Shown one piece after another: positions 26,120-35,492 of a stretch of 64,000 nucleotides of DNA; the stretch's first letter is position 1, and each line of letters begins with the position of its first letter. The notes below the pieces were generated by a model. The model was not told where the DNA came from. It did no database searches and saw only the letters and a program-made list of their open reading frames with translations. The position numbers were made by a program, and so were the translations under genes. The stretch spans positions 1 to 64,000 of the forward strand of contig NZ_JAYMGV010000001.1 of NCBI RefSeq assembly GCF_035818475.1. Reading direction: 5' to 3'. Source of the DNA: Cognatitamlana sp035818475 (GTDB taxonomy: Bacteria; Bacteroidota; Bacteroidia; Flavobacteriales; Flavobacteriaceae).

Positions 26120-27883
26120 ATGATGCCCAACACTATAGAATCTAACCCCATTTTAAATAGATTGCCAAAACATTTAAAGCAGTTTATAAAACCTCAAAAC
26201 TATGAAAACTATTCTGCAATAGATCAAGCAGTATGGCGCTACGTCATGCGTAAAAACATTGATTTTTTGAGTAAGGTAGCCCATAAATCGTATATAGATG
26301 GCCTTAAGCAAACCGGAATTTCTGTAGATGCTATCCCCAATATGTATGGCATGAATAGAATTTTAAAGGACATAGGTTGGGCAGCAGTTGCTGTTGATGG
26401 TTTTATTCCTCCTAACGCCTTTATGGAATTTCAAGCGTATAACGTCCTGGTGATTGCCAGTAACATCAGGCAATTAGAACATATAGAATATACACCTGCT
26501 CCGGATATCATTCATGAAGGTGCCGGGCATGCACCAATAATTGCTAACCCAGAATATGCAGAATACTTAAGACGCTTTGGCGAAATTGGATGCAAGGCCA
26601 TATCATCAGCAAAAGATTATGAGCTTTATGAAGCTGTTAGATATTTATCTATCATTAAAGAAGCTCCCGGAACCGATGCAGGTGCCATTGCTTCCGCAGA
26701 ACAAAAAGTAGAAGAGTTACAGCGTAATATGGGTAAGCCCAGTGAAATGGCCCTTATAAGAAACTTACATTGGTGGACCGTTGAATATGGGCTAATTGGC
26801 ACTGTTGAAAATCCAAAAATATATGGAGCCGGGTTACTCTCATCAATTGGTGAAAGTGCATATTGTATGACTGATGCTGTTAAAAAATTGCCTTATGATA
26901 TCCATGCGGCTTATAAAGATTTTGATATTACAAAGCCCCAACCTCAACTTTATGTCACTCCAAATTTTGCTCATCTGAGTTTGATCTTAGAAGAATTTGC
27001 TAACACTATGGCATTACGTAAGGGTGGATTATCCGGAATAAACCAGCTAATAGAATCAAAAGCCTTGGGGACGATTGAATTAAGTACTGGATTACAAATA
27101 TCAGGTATTTTCACCAACGTAACAGCATATGATGGCACGCCTATTTATATTCAAACCACCGGTAAAAGTGCATTAGCCTATAGAGAAAAGGAGTTAGTAG
27201 GTCACGGTACCCATGCACACTCAGAAGGATTTGGCTCTCCTATAGGTAAGCTTAAAGGTATAAATATAGCTATTGAAGATATGAGTCCCAGAGATTTAGC
27301 TGCTTATAATATTTATGAAGAAAAAATTGTGACCTTAGAGTTTGAAGGTGGGGTCAAAATATCCGGAGAGATCATTACCGGAAAACGAAACTTACAGGGA
27401 AAAATAATATTGATCAGTTTTAAAAACTGTACTGTAAAGCATCATGAGACTGTACTTTTTAAGCCTGAATGGGGCATTTATGATATGGCTGTTGGAAAAA
27501 GTATTGTTTCTGCCTTTTCCGGACCGGCAGATCTAAACAGTTTTAACCTGATCACACACAAACTTTCATCACAAACCATACAGGTAAAAAAATCAGAAGA
27601 CACCATTCAACTTGAAACACTGTATCAACAGGTTAGAGACTATAGAGAAGAAAAAAATCAAACCATTTCAAGAACCAAGGTTTTGGAAAAACTCATTGAT
27701 AATCACCCAAATGATTGGTTATTACCGGTAGAACTTTATGAATTAGCCTCTAGAGCAAATGAAAAAGTACTTTGCAAGAACATTTTAGAGCATTTAGAAA
27801 TAATAAAACAAAACCGGCCTGAGATTGGAAAACTCATTGATGACGGTTTGGGTATTATTAATTCACAAACAATAGTTAGTTGA
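26120..27883 (+). CDS. Aromatic amino acid hydroxylase with long C-terminal extension
   Basis: Non-haem iron, pterin-dependent hydroxylase, probably of phenylalanine. The iron ligands fit H132 and H137 in PDIIHEGAGHAP and E222 in HWWTVEYGLI. The catalytic domain covers about residues 25-310. The product is 587 residues, roughly twice the bacterial phenylalanine hydroxylase, because of an additional ~270-residue C-terminal region (EGGVKISGEIITGKRNLQGK..., ending in a helical tail) that I do not recognise. Two adjacent ATG codons at 26120 and 26123 are equivalent starts. No pterin-recycling gene is adjacent. Substrate (Phe, Tyr or Trp) cannot be decided. Confidence 0.9.
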   Translation: MMPNTIESNPILNRLPKHLKQFIKPQNYENYSAIDQAVWRYVMRKNIDFLSKVAHKSYIDGLKQTGISVDAIPNMYGMNRILKDIGWAAVAVDGFIPPNAFMEFQAYNVLVIASNIRQLEHIEYTPAPDIIHEGAGHAPIIANPEYAEYLRRFGEIGCKAISSAKDYELYEAVRYLSIIKEAPGTDAGAIASAEQKVEELQRNMGKPSEMALIRNLHWWTVEYGLIGTVENPKIYGAGLLSSIGESAYCMTDAVKKLPYDIHAAYKDFDITKPQPQLYVTPNFAHLSLILEEFANTMALRKGGLSGINQLIESKALGTIELSTGLQISGIFTNVTAYDGTPIYIQTTGKSALAYREKELVGHGTHAHSEGFGSPIGKLKGINIAIEDMSPRDLAAYNIYEEKIVTLEFEGGVKISGEIITGKRNLQGKIILISFKNCTVKHHETVLFKPEWGIYDMAVGKSIVSAFSGPADLNSFNLITHKLSSQTIQVKKSEDTIQLETLYQQVRDYREEKNQTISRTKVLEKLIDNHPNDWLLPVELYELASRANEKVLCKNILEHLEIIKQNRPEIGKLIDDGLGIINSQTIVS

Positions 27884-27925
27884 TAAAACCTTTCATCTAA
27901 GCTTATTCCACGGGCTTAACATAAA

Positions 27926-27977
27926 TTGAGTACGTTTACCTAAACCGTTTTAATGTTTTTTTGGTAAACGTGCTCAA
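27926..27977 (+). terminator. 15-bp stem overlapping the end of the facing gene
   Basis: TTGAGTACGTTTACC (27926-27940) pairs with GGTAAACGTGCTCAA (27963-27977) along all 15 positions with one U-G. It is 43 bases after the hydroxylase stop and spans the stop codon of the opposite-strand enoyl-CoA hydratase gene. A T run lies in the loop rather than after it, so termination is uncertain. Confidence 0.5.
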
Positions 27978-28685
27978 CACAAGTTTTCCGCTTATTTCAG
28001 CCCGTTGTGGCAATAGCTGATCCCAATGTTGAGTATCCTTCCAAAATACAGTCTTCATTTCCTTTAAAGCTTCAGGGTTATAACCTGCCAGTCTTTCTGC
28101 TAGGCTTTTAACAGCTTTGTCCAGTTCTTCCTGAGTTTCAAAAACTTCAGCATACAAGCCATTATCTTTTGCAAATTCAGATGTGTAATAGGTTTCTGCA
28201 TCTATGGTCATTTGTGACATAGCAGCAACACCCATTTTTCTTGAAACAGCCGGCTCTATAACAAATGGTCCTATACCAATACTCAGTTCACTCAACTTTA
28301 CAGATGCATATTTTGTGGCCAAACAATAATCTGTTGCTGCTGCCAAACCAACTCCACCTCCTACTGCTTTCCCCTGAACTCTACCAATAATCAATTTAGG
28401 GCAGCTTCTCATAGCATTGATTACATTGGCAAATCCTGAAAAAAATTGCCTTCCTGTTTCCGCATCTTCAATAGCCATTAATTCATTAAAACTTGCTCCC
28501 GCACAAAACGTTCTATTTCCTCCACTCTGTAAAACAATTATTTTAATACTTTTATTTGTTCCGGCACTTTTAATTGTTTGTTCCAGTTTCAACAAAATAT
28601 CACTTGGCATTGCGTTTTTATTAGGATGAAAAAACTCAATATAACCAATTTCATTCTCAACATGTAATGTTACATATGCCTGCAT
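27936..28685 (-). CDS. Enoyl-CoA hydratase/isomerase family protein
   Basis: Crotonase-fold enzyme of 249 residues. The CoA-binding/oxyanion region is visible as FCAGASFNELMA (about 61-72) and GRVQGKAVGGGVGLAAATDYCLA (about 101-123). The second half carries SVKLSELSIGIGPFVIEP. The sequence is close to methylglutaconyl-CoA hydratase or PaaF/PaaG-type enzymes, but catalytic residues alone do not settle the substrate. It is a single gene convergent with the hydroxylase. Confidence 0.88.
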   Translation of the reverse strand: MQAYVTLHVENEIGYIEFFHPNKNAMPSDILLKLEQTIKSAGTNKSIKIIVLQSGGNRTFCAGASFNELMAIEDAETGRQFFSGFANVINAMRSCPKLIIGRVQGKAVGGGVGLAAATDYCLATKYASVKLSELSIGIGPFVIEPAVSRKMGVAAMSQMTIDAETYYTSEFAKDNGLYAEVFETQEELDKAVKSLAERLAGYNPEALKEMKTVFWKDTQHWDQLLPQRAEISGKLVLSTFTKKTLKRFR

Positions 28686-28802
28686 CTTCTCTATTTAAAT
28701 TTCAAAGTGAATATACATAATTTTTATATATAAAACCTTTTGGTAACTCTTGTTACGCGGTATTTAATAAAGATTGTTGTAATTTGTACAAAGCTCAATA
28801 TT

Positions 28803-29114
28803 ATGGGAATAATTAATTTACTTTTTGGAAACAAGAAAGATAGGATTAAGGCATTTAAAGCAAGACATGCCATAATAATAGATGTTCGTACAGAACATGA
28901 ATACAGCCAGGGAGCAATCCCAGAATCCAAGAACATTCCACTTCAAATCATTCCTTCTAAAATTCAAGACATAAAAAATTACAATAAACCTATAATTACC
29001 TGTTGTGCAAGCGGTATACGCTCTGCCAATGCCGCTTCTATTTTAAAAGCTAGCAACATTGAAGTTATAAATGGTGGCGGTTGGAAAAGTTTGTATAGTA
29101 AATTACAGTTTTAA
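28803..29114 (+). CDS. Single-domain rhodanese-like protein
   Basis: A 103-residue rhodanese domain. The ATG at 28803 is preferred over the frame opening at 28740 because MGIINLLFGNKKDR is the usual N-terminus and the upstream part is not domain-like. The active-site loop is C68-A-S-G-I-R73 within TCCASGIRS, and the N-terminal DVRTEHEYSQGAIPESKNIPL motif is intact, so sulfur transfer is plausible. Its 3' end overlaps the convergent DUF4230 gene by 12 bases. Confidence 0.93.
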   Translation: MGIINLLFGNKKDRIKAFKARHAIIIDVRTEHEYSQGAIPESKNIPLQIIPSKIQDIKNYNKPIITCCASGIRSANAASILKASNIEVINGGGWKSLYSKLQF

Positions 29115-29717
29115 ATCATGTAATTCATTAATATGGTTAATGGAAGTTTTATCATACTGTAAAGTCCAACCCAAAGAATTTGTAAGTATATAAAATTTTG
29201 AAAGCTCACTGATCAATCTATTTTGAGCATTTGACTTTAAACTTGATGCTTCAACTTTTTTATGCAATGAGGCTATAACGATGTCTTTAATATTATTATA
29301 ATCTTTTGCTTCAAAAGGGTTAAAAAAATCTGCCTGAATATCATAGTACTCAAAATCTGGACTTATTTTGATTTCTTCCTCGGGAATACTTAAAATAGTT
29401 AGCATTTTACTGGCTTCATCAACATCAAATTCAATTTTATTTAAATCATAAGCTATAGTCACATCAGCATTTACCACAACTAATGCCTGCTTTTCTGATG
29501 TAATATAATCTCCTAAAATGTCTTTGGAATTTTTATAATTGAAAACTTCGCTAAAATGCCCTTCTGTAACAACAAGTTTCCCTACATTTTTTATTTGCTC
29601 CTGAATAAGCATTGAATTTTCTTGAAGTAATATTTTATCATCCTGCTTATCATCACAATATTTAAAAGAAAACAGAATAATTAAAGTGATTATAACACCA
29701 AATAAAATTTTTCGCAT
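29103..29717 (-). CDS. DUF4230 domain-containing membrane-anchored protein
   Basis: A 204-residue protein with an N-terminal hydrophobic anchor (about 4-19) and a DUF4230 domain covering most of the rest. Characteristic segments are VVVNADVTIAYDLNKIEFD and ILSIPEEEIKISPDFEYYD, then a helical C-terminus. The domain is common in bacteria and of unknown function; the topology suggests a periplasmic domain. It lies downstream of the GSCFA gene on the same strand, but a terminator at 29931-29985 separates them. Confidence 0.88.
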   Translation of the reverse strand: MRKILFGVIITLIILFSFKYCDDKQDDKILLQENSMLIQEQIKNVGKLVVTEGHFSEVFNYKNSKDILGDYITSEKQALVVVNADVTIAYDLNKIEFDVDEASKMLTILSIPEEEIKISPDFEYYDIQADFFNPFEAKDYNNIKDIVIASLHKKVEASSLKSNAQNRLISELSKFYILTNSLGWTLQYDKTSINHINELHDLKL

Positions 29718-30198
29718 GCACTAATTTAGAAATAATTTTTAAAGTGCACTTTACCTTATACCATAAAACAAAAAAACATCAGTTTCCTCCGACATAAGGA
29801 GTCTAACCAATGTATTTATGAAATTTAAATAACAATTCAAAAATAGAGTAACTTTTCCAATAAGATATTAATTCAAGGTTAAGTAAACTTTATATCTGAT
29901 TATACGCTTCTCATTAAAACCAATCAACTGAAAAAAAAAGCACCCATTGTTCTCATTTTACTGATTATAACAATAGATGCTTTTTGATATGAACTGATTA
30001 ATAGCATTCTAAATCTACAATTATTCATTTAAGATTTACCAATTTTTCGACAAAATGTTACTAAAAAAGGTTAAGCGCAACTCTTGGTTATCAAAGCAAA
30101 TTATATACATAAATATTTTCTCACAGCAGAGGCATTCTATTATAAAACCATTACAAATCTCTTCCTTAAAATTTGATCAATGTGATAAATTATACATT
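29718..30198. other. Gap between DUF4230 and GSCFA genes
   Basis: About 480 AT-rich bases. The only structure found is the minus-strand terminator at 29931-29985. A 65-codon open frame on the plus strand (30055-30252) overlaps the GSCFA gene and looks non-coding. Confidence 0.4.
29931..29985 (-). terminator. Terminator of the GSCFA transcript
   Basis: Read on the minus strand, AAAAGCATCTATTGTT pairs with AACAATGGGTGCTTTT over 16 positions with two wobble pairs, followed by a run of nine T. It lies about 215 bases after the GSCFA stop, giving a long 3' untranslated region. Confidence 0.75.
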
Positions 30199-31164
30199 TT
30201 AAAAAACAATATGCGGAAATTGAGATTGAAGTTGAGTAGCTTTATTTTCTAAATTCTGAACAAACTTTTGATGGGCCTGAGATTTAGGGTTGAATGGTTT
30301 ATGTTGAAACCCTTTTTGAATAATTTCAACCTCATTCATAGTTTTCACCGCTGATTCAGAAACCCAAACTGTATTAAACTTTTCCCAAATATAGTCTATA
30401 GCTGTTTGATTTGGGTGGATCATATCCGATGCATAAAACCTGTAATCCCGAAGTTCATCCATCATAATCTCATAGGACGGAAAATAGCTTGATTGATTAT
30501 TCTCTATGAAGGATTCACTTTTTAAATATTGATGTATCCCTGTGATTAAATGTGCTTTACTCTGTGTATTTTCAACAAAACCATCTTTTAAATGCCTTAC
30601 CGGTGACACTGTAAAAATTATAGGTACTTTTGATTTTATGCTTCTTATTAATTCTACAGTTTTAGACAAGGATGACACAATCTCTTCAACAGATAATAAC
30701 TCCTTCTTAAATTGTTTTTGCGGAATCTTATGACAATTAGCCACAATATGGTCTGATTGGACAAACCGATACACCCAAGCCGTACCCAGAGTAATAATAA
30801 TATGGGAGGCCTTGTTTAATTGCTGATAAGTAGATTGAACATTTAAGTTTAATACACTCAAAAGTGCTTCTTTTGAACTATTACTTAACTTAGAATGTGC
30901 ATCAAAACAATGCCATTGCTCATTATACTGAAAAACATCTGCCTTGGAGTACTTCTTTCCTGAAACAGCGTTAAAAATCAAAGTCTCAATAGCTTTGGGG
31001 TGAAATAAAATCCCGAAAGGATTTTGAAGACTTTGAAATTTAAAATAACTTAATTTATCACCTATATTTTCGGAAAAACAAGAACCTAATAAAAGTACGT
31101 TAGACTTATAGTCTATCAATCTTTCAGACTGTTTTTCCAGAAGTATTTGTGTTTGGAGTTTCAT
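30199..31164 (-). CDS. GSCFA domain-containing protein
   Basis: A 321-residue cytoplasmic-looking protein of the GSCFA family (PF08885), related to SGNH esterases. The name-giving motif is GSCFSENIG at about residues 27-35. Further SGNH-like blocks are IIITLGTAWVYR and FTVSPVRHLKDG, and the late block YASDMIHPNQTAIDYIWEKF contains the D-x-x-H pair expected for a catalytic dyad. The substrate is unknown. It is 185 bases downstream of alaS on the same strand. Confidence 0.9.
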   Translation of the reverse strand: MKLQTQILLEKQSERLIDYKSNVLLLGSCFSENIGDKLSYFKFQSLQNPFGILFHPKAIETLIFNAVSGKKYSKADVFQYNEQWHCFDAHSKLSNSSKEALLSVLNLNVQSTYQQLNKASHIIITLGTAWVYRFVQSDHIVANCHKIPQKQFKKELLSVEEIVSSLSKTVELIRSIKSKVPIIFTVSPVRHLKDGFVENTQSKAHLITGIHQYLKSESFIENNQSSYFPSYEIMMDELRDYRFYASDMIHPNQTAIDYIWEKFNTVWVSESAVKTMNEVEIIQKGFQHKPFNPKSQAHQKFVQNLENKATQLQSQFPHIVF

Positions 31165-31349
31165 TGTTAAAAATTGAGTCGGCTCTAAACGTTAAGAGTT
31201 ATTATATAATGAGAAACTTCAATCGTTTCTTATTTTGACATGATAAAAAACTACTATTCAGACCTCCGGGTATTTCAAACAGATTGAGAAATTGCACAGT
31301 TAATACAGCAAAGACCTATTTTCAATTCCAGTCCTTTACCAAATATCTT

Positions 31350-33962
31350 CTATTTAAGATATTTCTCAGCTTCTTTCAAAGCCTTGTCAATGCCGTCCGG
31401 GTTCTTTCCTCCTGCTGTTGCAAAAAACGGTTGTCCTCCGCCACCTCCTTGAATGAATTTACCTAGCTCTCTAACTACCTGGCCCGCATTCAAATCTTTT
31501 GCAGCAACCAGCTCTTTTGAAATATAGCATGATAATAATGCTTTTCCGTTTTGCTCGGTTGCAAACAGTAAAAATAAATTATCAAACTGGCTTCCCAGTT
31601 CAAACGCCACATCTTTTAATCCGCCGGCATCCAGATCCAGTTTTTTTGCTAAAAACTGAACACCATTAACATCGGTTAATTCGCTCTTTAGTTCTGATTT
31701 TATATGTTTTGCCTTATCTTTTAACAAAACTTCAATCTGCTTTTTAAGGGTTGAATTTTCATCCTGTAACCCTTGAAGTGCTTTTACCGGATTTTTAGCA
31801 TTGTTAAGCAAATCCCTCATTTCAAAATACACCCTGTTATTTTCAAAATAAAAGTCTTTAACGGCGTCATTTGTTATAGCTTCAATACGTCTAATCCCTG
31901 CTGCTACTGCTCCTTCAGACACTATCTTAAAATGCCAAATATCGGCAGTGTTTTTAACATGAGTCCCTCCACAAAGCTCAATAGATTGTCCAAAACGTAT
32001 AGCACGCACAGTATCTCCATACTTTTCTCCAAATAAACTCATGGCTCCTTCAGCTATAGCTTCTTCCTTTGGTATACTTCGCTTTTCAATAAGCGGTAAT
32101 TTCCCATCAATCCGTCTATTCACAAAACTTTCTACTTCCCGTAATTCCTCAACTGTCAATTTGGAAAAGTGTGAAAAATCAAATCGTAAATACTTTGAAT
32201 GTACAGCACTTCCTTTTTGTTCTACGTGAGTTCCTAAAACCTCTCTTAATGCCTGATGTAACAAATGTGTTGCCGTATGGTTACACTCCGTTCTGTGACG
32301 TTGTTTGGCATCTACTACAGCTTTAAATGATTCATTTATATGTTTTGGTAAGTTTTTGGTAGAATGGATAATAACATTGTTTTCTTTTTTAGTATCCAAA
32401 ATGTAAATCACATCGCCATGTTCATCTTCCAAATAACCTTTATCTCCAACTTGCCCCCCTCCTTCAGGGTAAAATGGTGTTGTATTAAATACCAACTGGT
32501 ACATATCACCGTCTTTTTTGGTAGTGACTTTTCTGTATCTGGTTAACTTAACATCTGCTTCTAAAGTATCATATCCAACAAACCCTTCTTCAGCATCTTC
32601 TGTTAAAATAGTCCAATCATCAGTAGACATTTCACTGGCTGCCCGTGATCTGGTTTTTTGTTTATCTAATTCACGATTAAACCCTTTCTCATCAAGTTTT
32701 AATCCCTGTTCTGAAAGAATTAGAGCGGTTAAATCTATAGGAAAGCCATATGTGTCATACAATTCAAAAGCTTTCTCTCCGGAAACCGTATTGTCTTTGG
32801 CCTCTTCTACAATTTTATTTAACAACACTAAACCTTGATCCAGAGTCCTTAAAAAAGATTGTTCTTCTTCTTTAATAACATTTTCAATAAGTTGCTTTTG
32901 AGCTTTTAATTCCGGAAATGCATTTCCCATTCTTTTACTCAAAACATCAACTAGTCTATAAATAAATGGTTCGGTTTTATCTAAAAAGGTAAAGCCGTAT
33001 CTGATAGCGCGACGCAGAATTCTTCTAATCACATATCCTGCTCCGGTATTACTGGGCAACTGTCCATCAGCAATTGAAAATGCCACGGCCCTAACATGAT
33101 CTGATATCACACGAATAGCTATATCTATCTTTTCATCCTTACCATAACCCTTATTGGTAATGGTTTCAATTTCTCTAATAATGGGTGTAAAGACATCTGT
33201 ATCATAATTAGACTGAACACCCTGCAAAACCATGCACAAACGTTCAAAGCCCATACCGGTATCTATATGCTTATTAGGTAGAGGTTCTAAAGTACCATTA
33301 GCCTTTCGGTTATACTGCATAAAAACCAAATTCCAAATCTCCACAACCTGCGGGTGATCCATATTGACTAGATCTTTACCGGAAATTTCAGCTTTTTCTT
33401 CAGCAGACCTGATATCCACATGTATTTCACTACAAGGGCCACATGGTCCCTGATCTCCCATCTCCCAGAAATTGTCCTTTTTATTACCTTTTAGAATACG
33501 ATCTTCTGAAATAAATGCTTTCCAGTACTCATAAGCCTCTGTATCCATTCCAATACCATCTTCATCACTACCTTCAAAAACAGTAACGTATAAAATATCT
33601 TTATCAATACCGTATACCTCAGTTAACAATTCCCAAGCCCAGGCAATAGCCTCTTTTTTAAAGTAATCTCCAAAACTCCAGTTGCCTAACATCTCAAACA
33701 ACGTATGGTGGTATGTATCATACCCAACTTCCTCTAAATCATTGTGTTTTCCTGATACACGAAGGCATTTTTGAGAATCTGAAATTCTATTATGCTTTGG
33801 TGCTGCATTTCCTAAAAAATACTCTTTAAACGGTGCCATACCTGAATTTACAAACATTAAGGTGGGGTCATCTTTTAAAACCATAGGTGCAGATGGTACA
33901 ATACTGTGTTTCTTTTCTTCAAAAAAACTTAAAAACTTAGAGCGTACTTCTTTTGATTTCAT
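31350..33962 (-). CDS. alaS: Alanyl-tRNA synthetase
   Basis: Charges tRNA-Ala and edits mischarged tRNA. The 870-residue length is normal. It has the class II core (N-terminal MKSKEVRSKFLSFFEEKKH, SGMAPFKEYFLG, DTYHHTLFEMLGNWSFGDYF), the editing domain with HTATHLLHQAL at about 562 and CGGTHVKNT near 662 as zinc ligands, and the C-Ala domain ending GGGGGQPFFATAGG. The likely promoter is a minus-strand TAAATTTG at 34039-34032, giving a leader of about 64 bases. The divergent M23 gene begins 217 bases away. Confidence 0.98.
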   Translation of the reverse strand: MKSKEVRSKFLSFFEEKKHSIVPSAPMVLKDDPTLMFVNSGMAPFKEYFLGNAAPKHNRISDSQKCLRVSGKHNDLEEVGYDTYHHTLFEMLGNWSFGDYFKKEAIAWAWELLTEVYGIDKDILYVTVFEGSDEDGIGMDTEAYEYWKAFISEDRILKGNKKDNFWEMGDQGPCGPCSEIHVDIRSAEEKAEISGKDLVNMDHPQVVEIWNLVFMQYNRKANGTLEPLPNKHIDTGMGFERLCMVLQGVQSNYDTDVFTPIIREIETITNKGYGKDEKIDIAIRVISDHVRAVAFSIADGQLPSNTGAGYVIRRILRRAIRYGFTFLDKTEPFIYRLVDVLSKRMGNAFPELKAQKQLIENVIKEEEQSFLRTLDQGLVLLNKIVEEAKDNTVSGEKAFELYDTYGFPIDLTALILSEQGLKLDEKGFNRELDKQKTRSRAASEMSTDDWTILTEDAEEGFVGYDTLEADVKLTRYRKVTTKKDGDMYQLVFNTTPFYPEGGGQVGDKGYLEDEHGDVIYILDTKKENNVIIHSTKNLPKHINESFKAVVDAKQRHRTECNHTATHLLHQALREVLGTHVEQKGSAVHSKYLRFDFSHFSKLTVEELREVESFVNRRIDGKLPLIEKRSIPKEEAIAEGAMSLFGEKYGDTVRAIRFGQSIELCGGTHVKNTADIWHFKIVSEGAVAAGIRRIEAITNDAVKDFYFENNRVYFEMRDLLNNAKNPVKALQGLQDENSTLKKQIEVLLKDKAKHIKSELKSELTDVNGVQFLAKKLDLDAGGLKDVAFELGSQFDNLFLLFATEQNGKALLSCYISKELVAAKDLNAGQVVRELGKFIQGGGGGQPFFATAGGKNPDGIDKALKEAEKYLK

Positions 33963-34031
33963 GTAATATTCTTAAAATCTTGTTACTAATTTTTTACTTG
34001 TAATTATGTAACAATCTCTATTTTTATGCTA

Positions 34032-34039
34032 CAAATTTA
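34032..34039 (-). promoter_or_regulatory. Candidate alaS -7 element
   Basis: Read on the minus strand, TAAATTTG matches TAnnTTTG, 70 bases before the alaS ATG. No matching TTG was seen at the ideal spacing. Confidence 0.35.
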
Positions 34040-34107
34040 TTGTAAATTTAGAACAGGGTATACCTTCTTTCCAATTATTATTATAAAACGTTATAATAAT
34101 TTTTTTG

Positions 34108-34115
34108 TAGGTTTG
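34108..34115 (+). promoter_or_regulatory. Candidate -7 element of the M23 operon
   Basis: TAGGTTTG matches TAnnTTTG, 64 bases before the ATG at 34180. It would drive the M23, MerR, LemA and TPM genes. No TTG at the usual distance. Confidence 0.35.
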
Positions 34116-34179
34116 TTCGTTAACAGAATTAAAGAGATGAAAATCTTTAATTTTCAGCAAAAATAGTATATTTTAAGAA

Positions 34180-35151
34180 ATGAGTAAGGTAAAATATTAT
34201 TACGATTCAGATACGCTTTCTTACCGTAAGATAGAGCGCAAAAAACGCACTACTTTTAAGTATATTTCAATCTTTCTTTTAGCCGCTGCTTTCTTTGCAT
34301 TCATCTTTGTTTTTATTGGAAGCCAATACATAGAATCTCCTAAAGAACGTGCTTTAAAAAGGGAATTACAAAATGCGCAGTTGCAATTTGAATTACTCAA
34401 TAAAAAAATGGAACATGCTGAAGCTGTTCTTGCAAACATAGCAGATAGAGATAATACTATTTATAGAGTTTATTTTGAAGCTAACCCTATTCCCGATGAA
34501 CAACGAAGAGCAGGTTTTGGGGGAATTAATCGCTATAAAAATTTAGAAGGTTTTGATAATTCAAAATTAATTATTGAAAGTAATAAGCGTTTAGATATTC
34601 TACAAAAACAGATTGTAGTGCAATCAAAATCATTGGATGAAATTGCAAAACTGGCAGAAGAAAAGGAAAAATTGTTAGCTGCAATTCCCGCCATTCAGCC
34701 GGTGAGCAATGAAGATTTAACACGAATGGCTTCCGGATATGGTATGCGATCTGACCCCTTTACCAAAGTTAGAAAAATGCATTGGGGTATGGATTTCACA
34801 GCCCCCAGGGGCTCTCCCGTTTATGCTACCGGTGATGGTGTTGTAACACGTGCTGACAGTAATTCTTCAGGATATGGAAAGCATATAAGAATAGATCACG
34901 GATACGGTTATGTTAGTTTATATGCTCATTTATATAAATACAATGTGAGAAGAAACCAAAAGGTAAAGCGTGGTGATTTAATAGGGTTTGTTGGTAGTAC
35001 AGGGCGTTCACAGGCTCCTCATTTACATTACGAAATCTTTAAAGACAAAAGACGTATAAACCCCATCAATTTCTATTATGGTAGTTTAACGGCTCAAGAA
35101 TTTAACAAGCTATTGGAGCATGCTTCTTTAGAAAATCAATCTCTGGATTAA
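34180..35151 (+). CDS. Membrane-anchored M23 (LytM) murein endopeptidase
   Basis: Peptidoglycan-cleaving enzyme or its regulator. The 323-residue product has a charged cytoplasmic N-terminus, a transmembrane segment at about 27-48, a coiled-coil region (about 55-170) and a C-terminal LytM domain. Zinc ligands fit H201 and D205 (HWGMD) and H283 (HLHYE), with H250 (YAHLY) as the catalytic histidine, so the site is intact. It overlaps the MerR gene by one base (TAATG), showing translational coupling. Confidence 0.95.
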   Translation: MSKVKYYYDSDTLSYRKIERKKRTTFKYISIFLLAAAFFAFIFVFIGSQYIESPKERALKRELQNAQLQFELLNKKMEHAEAVLANIADRDNTIYRVYFEANPIPDEQRRAGFGGINRYKNLEGFDNSKLIIESNKRLDILQKQIVVQSKSLDEIAKLAEEKEKLLAAIPAIQPVSNEDLTRMASGYGMRSDPFTKVRKMHWGMDFTAPRGSPVYATGDGVVTRADSNSSGYGKHIRIDHGYGYVSLYAHLYKYNVRRNQKVKRGDLIGFVGSTGRSQAPHLHYEIFKDKRRINPINFYYGSLTAQEFNKLLEHASLENQSLD

Positions 35152-35480
35152 TGCATATAGATTTACCTGAAAAACGATATTATAGTATTGGCGAAGTTGC
35201 TAAAGCATTCAACGTAAATACGTCGTTAATTAGGTTTTGGGAAAAAGAGTTTGACGTTTTAAAGCCCAAAAAAAATGCCAAAGGTAACCGTAAGTTTACC
35301 CCTGAAGATATTAAAAACCTAAAGTTCATTTATCACCTGGTAAAAGAACGCGGGTTTACTCTTGAAGGCGCTAAAACACATTTAAAAGAAGAAAAAAAAC
35401 AGGCTTTAAGTAATTTTGAGATCATTAGTAAGCTTGAAAATGTTAAAAATCAACTCATCAAAATAAAACAACATTTATAA
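35151..35480 (+). CDS. MerR family transcriptional regulator
   Basis: A 109-residue DNA-binding protein with an N-terminal MerR winged helix (about 8-78): YYSIGEVAKAFNVNTSLIRFWEKEF, then the GNRKFTPEDIKNLKFIYHLVKERGFTLEGA wing and helix in two parts. There is no effector or metal-binding C-terminal domain, only a short coiled coil. The one-base overlap with the upstream peptidase gene and 12-base gap to lemA place it inside an envelope operon, so it may control its own cluster. Confidence 0.93.
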   Translation: MHIDLPEKRYYSIGEVAKAFNVNTSLIRFWEKEFDVLKPKKNAKGNRKFTPEDIKNLKFIYHLVKERGFTLEGAKTHLKEEKKQALSNFEIISKLENVKNQLIKIKQHL

Positions 35481-35492
35481 AACATTATTATT

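Noticed and set aside
30055..30252. 65-codon open frame on the plus strand
   Set aside because: Low-complexity Lys/Ile/Ser composition and overlap with the end of the GSCFA gene; no upstream signals.
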